9,119 nt of DNA from an uncultured Clostridia bacterium (GTDB lineage Bacteria > Bacillota_A > Clostridia > Christensenellales > Aristaeellaceae): NCBI GenBank assembly GCA_946613955.1, contig CAMOGC010000057.1:1-9119 (forward strand), in the 5' to 3' direction. The position numbers and the translations under genes are program-made. Below the pieces are notes generated by a model, which saw only the letters and a program-made list of their open reading frames with translations, searched no databases and was not told where the DNA came from. The stretch's first letter is position 1. Each line of letters starts with the position of its first letter. Below are positions 1 through 6,684 of the stretch, piece after piece.

Positions 1-904
1 CCGGCGCTTCCGCGATGTCGTCCTCCGGGCCATGAATGGGGATGGTTTTCTTTTCGATCTGGGCTTCGGGCTCCGTGGCCGCCGGCTCGGCGGACGCGGT
101 CTGGGCTTCGGGCTCCTTTGGCGCCGGCCCGGGGGCGGGCTCGGGATGGATGCTGCGGGGCAGCTTGTCCGGCGAAAGCACCCGGGAGTCCCTGATTTCC
201 AGGGACGCGCCCCCCTCGCGGGCGGGCCGGCGCCGCAGAAGCACCTCCGGGGAGGCGAGCTGGAGCAGCTCCTTCGGGAAAAAATCATTGCCATGATCAT
301 ACAGCAGGCGCATCAGCTTCCCGTCGCGGGCGTGATAGAAGGTCATGCGGAGAGCGGGGTCGATATTGACGAGCATGGTAATGACCCCGAAGCGGCTGAC
401 CATTTCGTTTTCATAGATGGTGCTGAAATCCTCCTGGGAAAAGACGTCCATGCTGCCGGGATGACGATGCCAGAAACCCAGGATGGAGGGCTTATACAGA
501 TAGACATCCGCCACCTTGCCGGCCAGATAATTGACGAAATCCCGGTCCAGCTCGAAATGGACGACGGTATGATCGGACCGCAGGCCCGGGGGAATCACAT
601 CGGTTACGTACCAGACGCGCTTATAGATATGGCCCAGGAGGACGCCGCCGGTCTCCGTCCGGTCATAGGCCAGGGTTTCCGCCAGAATGGCGTTATACGC
701 CCGATCGGAAAGCACCACGTGGAGGCATTCCGGATTCCGGGGGTTAAAGGGCACATATTCATAAGAGGGGAGGCGCCGGCTTCGAGCATAGCGGTCCTCC
801 CAGGTTTGGCCCGCAGGGTCTTCCCGCTCCGGGCCTTCCTGTTCAAAAAAATACCTTCTGATCAGATCGGGGCCGACCCGGCCCCTGCCGAATGAATCTT
901 TCAT
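1..904 (-). CDS. JAB/MPN (JAMM) metalloprotease, deubiquitinase-like, 3' end outside the window
   Basis: The frame stays open from ATG at 904 to the window edge (301 codons, no stop), so the C-terminus is missing. The complete JAMM zinc-protease signature is visible: E84 in ETGGVLLGH, then H146-R-H148, seven residues, S156, two residues, D159 (HRHPGSMDVFSQED). JAMM enzymes use zinc to cleave isopeptide or peptide bonds after ubiquitin-like proteins; the substrate here is inferred. The core spans roughly residues 60-200. Residues 1-55 are charged and unrecognised. From about 220 the chain becomes a linker rich in Pro, Ala and Glu, with the 14-residue repeat EPEAQ..., and no signal peptide or membrane segment is seen, so the protein is probably cytoplasmic. 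The start is supported by GGGAGGG six bases upstream (911-917). The gene follows the E2-like gene by 135 bases on the same strand, the classic E2-JAB pairing of prokaryotic ubiquitin-like loci. The domain call is secure; the pathway is inferred. Confidence 0.92.
   Translation of the reverse strand, partial: MKDSFGRGRVGPDLIRRYFFEQEGPEREDPAGQTWEDRYARSRRLPSYEYVPFNPRNPECLHVVLSDRAYNAILAETLAYDRTETGGVLLGHIYKRVWYVTDVIPPGLRSDHTVVHFELDRDFVNYLAGKVADVYLYKPSILGFWHRHPGSMDVFSQEDFSTIYENEMVSRFGVITMLVNIDPALRMTFYHARDGKLMRLLYDHGNDFFPKELLQLASPEVLLRRRPAREGGASLEIRDSRVLSPDKLPRSIHPEPAPGPAPKEPEAQTASAEPAATEPEAQIEKKTIPIHGPEDDIAEAP
58..116 (-). repeat. Short tandem repeat coding for the EPEAQ linker of the JAB protein
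   Basis: A 17-base sequence (plus strand tctgggcttcgggctcc) occurs identically at 58-74 and 100-116, a 42-base or 14-codon period. It encodes EPEAQ twice, at residues 264-268 and 278-282, inside a Pro/Ala/Glu-rich segment. This looks like a low-complexity spacer grown by duplication rather than a folded domain. Confidence 0.7.
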
Positions 905-910
905 GGCACG

Positions 911-917
911 CCCTCCC
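911..917 (-). promoter_or_regulatory. Ribosome binding site of the JAB gene
   Basis: On the minus strand GGGAGGG lies six bases before the ATG at 904, a strong Shine-Dalgarno match. It fixes the start of a gene whose frame is open at its far end. Confidence 0.8.
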
Positions 918-1014
918 GCACGGTAAAACGTCGTGTGTCAAGCTATGGAATCCGCCCTGCCACGGAAAAGGCCGCCCGCCTCCGGAATGGGAGAGAACAG
1001 GCGGATACAGAAAG

Positions 1015-1041
1015 GACCCGTGGAAAGCCGCTCCGCGGGTC
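1015..1041 (-). terminator. Weak hairpin directly after the E2-like gene
   Basis: The arms GACCCG (minus strand, 1041-1036) and CGGGTC (1020-1015) can pair over 15 bases, with a smaller CCGC/GCGG stem possible inside. The hairpin begins within the TGA stop codon and is followed on the minus strand by CTTTCTGT, a poor T tract. It may be a leaky attenuator or mRNA-stabilising hairpin between the E2-like and JAB genes. It is too weak to call a firm terminator. Confidence 0.3.
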
Positions 1042-1969
1042 AGATCATCAGATGCTTGAAATGCTGATCGTTGCACCAATTGTTCCAGACGGTTTTATCC
1101 CGGAGCCCCAGCTCAAAATGCAGGGCCCAGTCCGCCGCCCAGGTCGCCGTCTGCGCGGCGGAGGTGGCTTTGGTTTCCCCGTCATGCACATCCTCGCCCC
1201 GGCGGGTGCACAGGAAGGTATACTCTTTTCCGTCCACATATTTTCCGTGCACAAGATGGGGCACGCCGGGCCGGCCGGCGTCCCTGGCGCGCTTTCTGAT
1301 TTCGTCCAGGGTGGGGCTCAGGGGAATGACCCGGATGGAGCCGCCGTAGCTGTGGTTGTTGGGATGATCCGGCTCGTAGCGGAGCATGAAGGTCCAGGGG
1401 GCGCAGAAACCGGTTTTGGAAATGTTCAGCTTAATGACCCAGACCATCGCCCCGCCATCCTGCAGGATCCGATACTGCGCCGTCGGAAACCGCTTTTGCA
1501 TCAGGCTGACTTCCGTATGAAAAAGCACGGGGTTTTTCTTATACCACTGCTCGGCGGCGAAGGTTCCCTTGGGCATCTCGGTTACATTCTGGGGCAGGAG
1601 GCCCTGCTCGTCGGACAGGGTCACGGTTCCGTCCTGCGTCAGGCCCATGCTGCTGTCCTGATCCTTGAGGGAGGCCATCAGCTGGGCGATTTCCTCGCTC
1701 TCGGTCAGGGCGAAGGTTCCCTTGGGCATCACGGTCATGTTCTGCTGGTTCCCGGTGGTCAGCTGATCCATATGGATGGTTCCGTCCTGATCCACGGCCA
1801 TGGTCGTGTCGTCCTTGAGCGCCTCCATCAGCTGGGCGATTTCCTCGCTTTCGGTCATGGGCGTCTGCGCGGCGGAGAAGCGGCCGGCGGTCAGAAAAGC
1901 CAGGTTGGCGGAGGGCGTTTCGCGGGATTGGGGCAAGGAACGGGACAGGGAAGAAAGCGTCGTTTTCAT
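1040..1969 (-). CDS. E2-like (ubiquitin-conjugating-fold) protein with N-terminal tandem repeats
   Basis: This is a 309-residue protein. Residues 1-37 are Ser/Thr-rich and look unstructured. Two near-identical units follow, 38-87 and 88-138, each starting TESEEIAQLM and ending MPKGTFA. Residues about 140-300 form a globular domain whose element order resembles the E2/UBC fold: an N-terminal helix (144-160), strands around 164-183 (YRILQDGGAMVWVIKLN), a strand and turn with RYEPDHPNNH (197-206), GVPHLVHG (235-242), then EYTFLC with Cys254, then helices with TWAADWALHFE (276-286) and a terminal Trp-rich part. Cys254 lies where E2 enzymes carry the catalytic cysteine, but this is alignment by eye. 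Only the neighbouring JAMM protease gene gives independent support. If correct, the protein would carry an activated ubiquitin-like protein. An inactive E2/RWD-type binding domain is the main alternative. AGGAGAGG at 1976-1983 supports the ATG at 1969, and a promoter lies about 130 bases upstream. Confidence 0.6.
   Translation of the reverse strand: MKTTLSSLSRSLPQSRETPSANLAFLTAGRFSAAQTPMTESEEIAQLMEALKDDTTMAVDQDGTIHMDQLTTGNQQNMTVMPKGTFALTESEEIAQLMASLKDQDSSMGLTQDGTVTLSDEQGLLPQNVTEMPKGTFAAEQWYKKNPVLFHTEVSLMQKRFPTAQYRILQDGGAMVWVIKLNISKTGFCAPWTFMLRYEPDHPNNHSYGGSIRVIPLSPTLDEIRKRARDAGRPGVPHLVHGKYVDGKEYTFLCTRRGEDVHDGETKATSAAQTATWAADWALHFELGLRDKTVWNNWCNDQHFKHLMI
1556..1858 (-). repeat. Two tandem 50-51 codon repeats in the E2-like gene
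   Basis: Unit 1 covers 1858-1709 and unit 2 covers 1708-1556. Both start with TESEEIAQLM, a predicted short amphipathic helix, continue with a variable part containing QDGT, and end MPKGTFA. At DNA level the plus strand has at least 24 identical bases at about 1675-1699 and again at 1825-1849, exactly 150 bases apart, and the MPKGTFA codons are also nearly identical. The middle parts differ clearly in protein sequence, so the units are an older duplication with conserved ends, or have been partly homogenised. Confidence 0.88.
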
Positions 1970-1975
1970 GGGATT

Positions 1976-1983
1976 CCTCTCCT
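1976..1983 (-). promoter_or_regulatory. Ribosome binding site of the E2-like gene
   Basis: On the minus strand AAAGGAGAGGAATCCC leads straight into the ATG at 1969. The purine-rich AGGAGAGG is well placed and supports this start over the internal ATG at residue 38. Confidence 0.75.
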
Positions 1984-2102
1984 TTCATGGCCGGGATCGG
2001 CGTATCCGGGTATTCCGCCCGCTGTTCGGGTTCTTCCCCTTTCTTCCGCCGGGGAAGGATGGGGCGGTTATCCGGCATCGATTTCTTTCAGTTCCGACGG
2101 CT

Positions 2103-2131
2103 ATTATAGTACAAAGGCGCATTCTTGTACA
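2103..2131 (-). promoter_or_regulatory. Sigma70-type promoter for the E2-like and JAB genes
   Basis: On the minus strand a perfect -10 box TATAAT (2108-2103) lies 17 bases after TGTACA (2131-2126), which matches four of six -35 consensus bases. It sits in the gap just after the TAG stop (2140-2142) of the AAA+ gene and would start transcription near 2096, leaving a leader of about 127 bases before the ATG at 1969. This is an AT-rich island in an otherwise GC-rich window, which makes chance less likely. Confidence 0.7.
2109..2130. repeat. Inverted repeat in the promoter spacer, possible operator
   Basis: GTACAA (2109-2114) and TTGTAC (2125-2130) are perfect 6-base inverted arms separated by 10 bases. 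The dyad fills the space between the -10 box and the -35 box and overlaps the -35. A dimeric repressor bound there would block RNA polymerase. No regulator gene is present in the window, so its role is an inference. Confidence 0.4.
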
Positions 2132-2139
2132 GCGCAGGG

Positions 2140-5100
2140 CTACAGATTCAGGGCCCGGACGGCTTCCTCCAGGGCGGGAACATCCTGGGGGAAAACCACA
2201 TCCTGGCCGGGATCCGCGGCGGAGGACAGGGCGCTTTCCAGCACACGGCTGTCCGCCCGATCGCGAACCAGATCATGGAGGCGGCGGATCGTGCGGCCGT
2301 TGGCGAAGGCGGGCCGGTCGGAAAGCGCGGCGATCAGGCGACGAAGGGGCTCCTCCGCCTCGGGAGAGATCCGGTAGCCGTCCCCCCGCATCATGGCGCG
2401 GAAGACCGCCTCGCTCTGGTCCAGGGTAAAATCCGGGAAGGCGACTTCGGAAATCCGGCTTTTCAGCCCCTCGTTGCGGGCGTAGAGGGCGTCCATATCC
2501 TTTTCGTAGCCGGCGAAGACGACGCAGGACATTTTTCGGAAATGCTCGTCATCCAGGAAGGCGACGATCTCCGTAATCGCCTCATCCTTGAAGGAGGAGT
2601 TGGAGGTGTCCCCGGCCCGGTCCGCCAGGGCGTAGGCCTCGTCGATCAGCATCACCCGGCCCCGCCCCGCCAGAAGGGCGTCCCGGGTTTGGGGCCCCGT
2701 ATGGCCCACATAGCGGCCGATCAGGTTGGAGGCGGAAACCTTATAAAGCTTCGGATCGGAGACCAGGCCGATTTCCGCCATATAACGGGCCATGAATTCC
2801 GCGGCGGTGGTTTTGCCGGTTCCGGCATGGCCCATGAAGAAATAATGGCCGGGCTCCACGACCCTCCGGCGGTCCGGGAAGCGGAGGTTGAAGATCAGGG
2901 AGCGGATCTGTTTTTCCAGAATCGCCTTGACCTCCAGGCAGCCGACGCGCTCGGACCGGAGGCGTTCGGCCACCTCCGCCAGGCGCCGAATCTCCTCCTC
3001 CGGGCTGGTTCCCCGATCCGGAATCAGGGAGCGCTTTTCCGGGGGAATATCATCGGGAATCAAGACGAAGCTGCGGGGATCCTGGAAGGAGACGCCCTCC
3101 GACTCGCAGCGGCGGCGCCGGCGGGCGTTCATTTCCTCCAGGAGCCGCTCCATGGCCCGGCCGTTGCCGGTGGTCTCATCCCGGGTTTCATAGACCGTCT
3201 CGCAGAGCCGCCGCAGCTGCTTTTCGCAGGCGGCGTCGGCGGAGAGGCCCTGGGCTTTCATCATCCGCTGGAGGATGGCAAAGAGCTCCCCGCCGGAATA
3301 ATCCTCCAGATCGACCCGCTGGAAACGGCTCATGGCGCCGGGATCCGTTTTCATCAGCTCCCGCAGGCGGGAGGGATAGGAGGTCAGAACCAGCTGGAAG
3401 GGATGCGCCGCGTCCGTCAGGGGGGCCATGAGCGCCTGAAAGGCGCCCTGAAGCTCCGGCCGGGCCAGCTGATGGGCTTCGTCGATAAAGAGCAGGGCCT
3501 TCTGATCCTGCGCCTTTTTCACATGGGCCAGGATGCTTTGCTGCGCCTGGCCGCTGTAGGGGGAGGAAAGCTCGGAGGCGTTGACGATGACCGGCTCCCG
3601 TGCTCCCAGAAGCCCCAGGCCGAAATACAGCCGGGCCAGCAGGCGGGAAACCATGGTTTTGCCGCTGCCGGGATTGCCCACCAGGAGCAGGGGCCGCAGG
3701 GGAAGGCTTTCCACGGAGGCCCCGCGCTCCAGCGCTTCCCGGGCCGCCAGGCCCCGATCCGCCAGCATGTTCCGGACGGAACGCATGCCCACGACCTTGT
3801 TTTCGAAATCCCGGAGAACGGCTTCCATGCTGTCCTCCGCGTCCCGGGGGCGGAACCACTCCTCCGAGATGCCGCTGGGGGCAAAATGCTCCCGGCGGAC
3901 AACGGAGCCGCTGCGCACCCGATTGCAGACCGCGCGGGCCAGGTTTTCCATGGCCCGGCCGTTTTCGAAGCGCTCCCGGTTTCGCTCATTGTAATACCGA
4001 TCCAGCACGCAGGAGAGGGGCGTGCGGCCCCGGGGATCCCCGGGAATGGGCGCGAGCAGCTCCGGATCGGGCTCCATGCGGTTTTCCCGGATTTTTTCGA
4101 GCAGGATGGTTTCGAGCAGCTCCGGATGAAAGTCCTCAATGACGATCACGTTTTCGCCGAAGCGGCCCCGGAAGCCGGGATCGAGCGCGAAGACCCTTTC
4201 CATCTGATCCTCGTATCCGGCGAGGACGAGGGAGAAATGCCGGGCGGGATCGGTCATGGCGTCGCAGAGGGTGGAGACGATGGAGCGGCCGATGCCGCCC
4301 TGCTCCGCGTTTGTATCGTTGGAGGCGATGTTATGGGCCTCGTCGATGAGCAGCACGCCGCCTTCCGCCCGATCCACGCAGTCCCGGGTTTTGCGGGCCG
4401 GGCCGTTCTGATACTGATCGGACAGATCCGCCCGGGTGACCCGGGTGACGTTTCCCACCTCCAGGAAGCCCAGCTCGTGCAGCAGCTGGCCGATCTTCCG
4501 GGCGATGGTGGATTTTCCTGTTCCCGGATTCCCCAGAAGGACGAAATGGGGCAGCCGGAGCCGGGGGCGGCTTCGGAGGGGCTCGGCGGAAAGGCGGGAA
4601 GAGGCCGCTTCCGGCGCGGGGCGGGGCGGGGGCGCCGAGAGCGCCGCTTCCCGCTCCGCCTGGTTTTTGATTTCCCGCATTTTTTCGTAAACCGCTTCCC
4701 ATCCGGGACGGTTCAGGGATTCAAGAACGGATTTCTTTTCCCGGGGCCCGCGATGCCAGAGGGCGTCCACCCTATCCGGCGTCAGCAGCAGGGACTCGCC
4801 CCGGGCCGCGCTTTCGTCGATCCAGGCGGAGAGCAGATTCCAGATATCCCGCAGGGCGCCGTAGCTCCGCGTTTCCAGACCCGCCCGGGAACAATAGACG
4901 ATTTCCTCCGCCAGATCGTCCAGGCGGGCGTAATCCAGCCGCAGGCGACGGCCGGAGGGGTTGCCGATCAGGGCCAGGCGGCGAAGCAGACAGGCGATTT
5001 CCTCCTGATTCGGGGCGCCGACCCGGAAGGTGGTTTCCGGATTCAGGGGGTTGCCGTTCAGGGATCCGAGGGTAAACTTGTCCAACAGCTGGAAGCGGGC

Positions 5101-5655
5101 CAGGGCGTCCAGCATGACCCGGGTGTTGCTTTCCGAATCCTGGGCCAGAAGGAGGCAGAGGTTGTCCGTGTCCGCTTCCTCCCAGTTATGGCGAATGGCG
5201 TCCAGAAGGGCCGGCTGCTCCCCCAGATGGGTGTTGATGATGTTATAGAAAACCACGGCCATATGGCTGTTTCGAAGCATCATTTTGTCCCGGACGGCGG
5301 CATAAAATGCCGCCAGGGTCCAGGCGCGATGGCTGTAAACCACCGGGCGGGACGAGGACGAAGGCGCGGCGCCCTCCGTTTCCTCCCGGAACGGATCCCA
5401 TGGCTCAGGCAGGGGGAGCTGCTGATTCTCGCTGAAAAAGAAACGCGCGCTTTCCGGATCCAGGCAGTATCCGCCGCGGTTTCCCTCGCTGCCGTAAAAG
5501 ATGACATGCTCAATGCCCCGGGCCTTCAGGAGCTTGACCAGGGTGCTTTCCAGGCTGCAGAGCTGAAGATCCGGAGAAATGAACAGGTCGTTCAGCCGTC
5601 CGTAAAGCAGAAAGGATTTGGACTGCCTGTGGAGCTTATCCAGAAAAGAATTCAT
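2140..5655 (-). CDS. Triple AAA+ ATPase of the CbbX/EccA/SpoVK type with degenerate N-terminal module
   Basis: This is a 1171-residue protein counted from ATG 5655. Three complete ATPase modules are visible. AAA-1 has Walker A GNPGTGKST (375-383), Walker B VLLIDEAH (434-441), an LAGYE sensor-type strand (478-482) and FRGRFG (495-500). AAA-2 has GNPGSGKT (660-667) and LLFIDEAH (721-728), but VLTSYPSRL replaces the AGYE strand. AAA-3 has GHAGTGKTT (942-950), VMLIDEAY (1001-1008), FAGYEKDMD and LKSRI (1064-1068). Residues 1-335 have no Walker A, yet LYGRLNDLF and the hydrophobic strands MAVVFYNII and NLCLLLAQD suggest a degenerate AAA-like domain. A Pro/Ala-rich linker (about 335-365) follows. 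Such proteins act as ring-forming ATP-driven remodellers: CbbX on Rubisco, EccA in type VII secretion. The target here is unknown. The start is chosen for GGAAGG (5665-5670). An in-frame TTG at 5739 would add 28 residues and overlap the previous stop, but its ribosome site is poor. No membrane segments are seen. Confidence 0.94.
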   Translation of the reverse strand: MNSFLDKLHRQSKSFLLYGRLNDLFISPDLQLCSLESTLVKLLKARGIEHVIFYGSEGNRGGYCLDPESARFFFSENQQLPLPEPWDPFREETEGAAPSSSSRPVVYSHRAWTLAAFYAAVRDKMMLRNSHMAVVFYNIINTHLGEQPALLDAIRHNWEEADTDNLCLLLAQDSESNTRVMLDALARFQLLDKFTLGSLNGNPLNPETTFRVGAPNQEEIACLLRRLALIGNPSGRRLRLDYARLDDLAEEIVYCSRAGLETRSYGALRDIWNLLSAWIDESAARGESLLLTPDRVDALWHRGPREKKSVLESLNRPGWEAVYEKMREIKNQAEREAALSAPPPRPAPEAASSRLSAEPLRSRPRLRLPHFVLLGNPGTGKSTIARKIGQLLHELGFLEVGNVTRVTRADLSDQYQNGPARKTRDCVDRAEGGVLLIDEAHNIASNDTNAEQGGIGRSIVSTLCDAMTDPARHFSLVLAGYEDQMERVFALDPGFRGRFGENVIVIEDFHPELLETILLEKIRENRMEPDPELLAPIPGDPRGRTPLSCVLDRYYNERNRERFENGRAMENLARAVCNRVRSGSVVRREHFAPSGISEEWFRPRDAEDSMEAVLRDFENKVVGMRSVRNMLADRGLAAREALERGASVESLPLRPLLLVGNPGSGKTMVSRLLARLYFGLGLLGAREPVIVNASELSSPYSGQAQQSILAHVKKAQDQKALLFIDEAHQLARPELQGAFQALMAPLTDAAHPFQLVLTSYPSRLRELMKTDPGAMSRFQRVDLEDYSGGELFAILQRMMKAQGLSADAACEKQLRRLCETVYETRDETTGNGRAMERLLEEMNARRRRRCESEGVSFQDPRSFVLIPDDIPPEKRSLIPDRGTSPEEEIRRLAEVAERLRSERVGCLEVKAILEKQIRSLIFNLRFPDRRRVVEPGHYFFMGHAGTGKTTAAEFMARYMAEIGLVSDPKLYKVSASNLIGRYVGHTGPQTRDALLAGRGRVMLIDEAYALADRAGDTSNSSFKDEAITEIVAFLDDEHFRKMSCVVFAGYEKDMDALYARNEGLKSRISEVAFPDFTLDQSEAVFRAMMRGDGYRISPEAEEPLRRLIAALSDRPAFANGRTIRRLHDLVRDRADSRVLESALSSAADPGQDVVFPQDVPALEEAVRALNL

Positions 5656-5664
5656 GTCAGACTG

Positions 5665-5670
5665 CCTTCC
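5665..5670 (-). promoter_or_regulatory. Ribosome binding site that decides the AAA+ gene start
   Basis: GGAAGG on the minus strand lies nine bases before the ATG at 5655. The competing TTG at 5739 has its nearest GGAGG about 16 bases away, too far for efficient initiation, so ATG 5655 is preferred. Confidence 0.6.
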
Positions 5671-5735
5671 TTGGATTGATTGAAAGAGGGGCACCGGCTT
5701 TGCCCGGCATAGGCTCTCCCGATTCGCGGAGGGGT

Positions 5736-6530
5736 TCAATGGTCTTTTCCGGCTTCCTCCCGGGACGAGATCTTTCCGTTTCCGATCACGATGGCGTTGT
5801 GCACGGAGGCGCTGATCTTCTCCCGCAGGCGAATGATCGTTCCCATCCGGGCCTCCAGGGCGTCCGCCTCCCTCTGGAGATGGGCGAGCTGATCCCTGAC
5901 GCTTCCCGCCTTCAGGAGGGGATCGCCCCGCAGAAGGGTCAGCGTATCCTCGTCCATCGAAAGCCGAACCCGCTCCGCCGCCAGGGCTTCCCGGGTTTCC
6001 TCCTTCAGATCCGCCAGATCCTCCAGGACGCCGGAGAGGAGCAGCTCCTTTTCCTGCAGGGACCGGAACGCCTCATCCAGCGTCCGTGCCCCGTCGCCCT
6101 GGGAGGAGGACGCGGCATCGCCGGTCGCCTGGCCGGCGTGGGCGTCGGCTCTTTCCTCGATGCGGAGGGTCACCGTCCCATCCGCCTGCGGCGAAAGCGA
6201 GAGGGAGACCGGGCTGTTCAGGCGCCTGACCTGATCCCCGCCGCCGCCGCGGAAGATCAGCTCGGGGGAGGACAGGGAGCCGGGCGGGGAAAAGCGGAGG
6301 GAAAGGGCCGGCTTCCGCCCCGCCGGAGCGGAAAGCAGGGAAAGATACAGGGCCTCCCGATGACGCTGGATCAGCCACGGCCCCAGGCGGAAGAGGGCAA
6401 AAGGCCTGTCGCTCCCGTCCAAAACCGCGGTTTGCTCCCCGGCGGAGAGGGAGACCCGGACGGGATCCTGAAGGCACAGCTTCAGATAGTTTTGGTCCGC
6501 GGAAAGGAAATAGCTCACGGCGGTGTTCAT
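5736..6530 (-). CDS. Unrecognised protein: beta-rich N-terminal half, coiled-coil C-terminal half
   Basis: I do not recognise this 264-residue protein. Residues 1-125 alternate short hydrophobic strands (YLKLCL, VRVSLS, ALYLSLL, TVTLRIEE), suggesting a beta-sandwich or beta-barrel domain. Residues 128-148 are a Gly/Ala/Ser-rich linker. From about 150 to 245 the sequence is strongly helical and charged with heptad-like spacing (EAFRSLQEKELLLSGVL, then DQLAHLQREADALEARM), a likely coiled coil for oligomerisation or partner binding. No signal peptide, membrane segment or catalytic motif is visible. The start at ATG 6530 is supported by GGGAGG at 6542-6547; the frame is open 22 codons further but without a better site. 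It lies between the kinase-like gene and the AAA+ gene on the same strand, with gaps of 154 and 80 bases, so it probably works with them, perhaps as an adaptor. That role is a guess. Confidence 0.82.
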   Translation of the reverse strand: MNTAVSYFLSADQNYLKLCLQDPVRVSLSAGEQTAVLDGSDRPFALFRLGPWLIQRHREALYLSLLSAPAGRKPALSLRFSPPGSLSSPELIFRGGGGDQVRRLNSPVSLSLSPQADGTVTLRIEERADAHAGQATGDAASSSQGDGARTLDEAFRSLQEKELLLSGVLEDLADLKEETREALAAERVRLSMDEDTLTLLRGDPLLKAGSVRDQLAHLQREADALEARMGTIIRLREKISASVHNAIVIGNGKISSREEAGKDH

Positions 6531-6531
6531 C

Positions 6532-6684
6532 TTACGCGTTTCCTCCCAGATTTCGGATATGAGTCCGGAATTCCGCCTGTTTCCGGGAGGGGACACCGAT
6601 CAGCAGCGCCTTCCCCTGAAAGCGGATTTCCGTATGCCTGCCCGGCGGCGCGGCGTAACAGGCGGGCCCGGACGCTATAGCGGG
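6532..6684 (-). other. In-frame open extension after the kinase-like gene's TGA
   Basis: After the TGA at 6687-6685 the same frame stays open for 50 codons and ends with TAA one base before the ATG of the next gene. The translation includes GRHTEIRFQGKALLIGVPS and ends in NLGGNA. There is no ATG, GTG or TTG in it, so it cannot be a separate gene with a usual start. It would need stop readthrough, or would reflect a mutated or misread stop. A second frame, from a GTG overlapping the stop, is also open for about 53 codons, so openness alone is weak evidence in this GC-rich DNA. The terminal LGG is encoded by the next gene's Shine-Dalgarno sequence. Confidence 0.25.
6542..6547 (-). promoter_or_regulatory. 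Ribosome binding site of the coiled-coil protein gene
   Basis: GGGAGG on the minus strand lies 11 bases before the ATG at 6530, slightly long but strong. It supports this internal start over the upstream in-frame ATG at 6596, for which I see no comparable site. Confidence 0.6.

Noticed and set aside
32..895. Plus-strand open frame of 287 codons opposite the JAB gene
   Set aside because: The minus strand holds a complete JAMM motif with a good ribosome site. The plus frame has no recognisable motif.
936..941. Perfect TTGACA on the minus strand upstream of the JAB gene
   Set aside because: The sequence 16-18 bases downstream is GC-rich (CGGGAG) and part of the ribosome site, so there is no -10 box and no convincing promoter.
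1539..2078. Minus-strand frame starting in the leader of the E2-like gene, possible small upstream gene
   Set aside because: It has no good ribosome site and runs out of frame far into the E2-like gene with a low-complexity Arg/Pro-rich translation.
935..2377. Plus-strand open frame of 480 codons across the E2-like gene
   Set aside because: It is antisense to a gene with a promoter, ribosome site and tandem protein repeats, and it crosses an intergenic region with a minus-strand promoter. It is best explained as a GC-driven shadow.
2125..5679. Plus-strand open frame of 1184 codons opposite the AAA+ gene
   Set aside because: It is a mirror of the GC-biased codon use of the real minus-strand gene. 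Its translation is low-complexity, rich in Gly, Gln and His, with no domain, while the minus strand encodes three clear Walker A/B sets.
5688..5705. Small hairpin gggca/tgccc between the coiled-coil and AAA+ genes
   Set aside because: The stem has only five base pairs with an eight-base loop and no following T run, so it is not a credible terminator.
5656..5739. TTG start at 5739 giving the AAA+ protein 28 more residues and an overlap with the previous stop
   Set aside because: The ribosome site is about 16 bases away, and the added residues lack the family-like MNSFLDKL... beginning that the ATG with GGAAGG gives.
5676..6680. Plus-strand open frame of 334 codons opposite the coiled-coil gene
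   Set aside because: It has no motif and spans the gaps on both sides of the real gene, again a GC-driven shadow.
6673..6682. Palindrome CGCTATAGCG just after the kinase-like stop
   Set aside because: The TATAGC part resembles a -10 box, but no -35 lies at the right distance, and a 10-base palindrome alone is easily chance.
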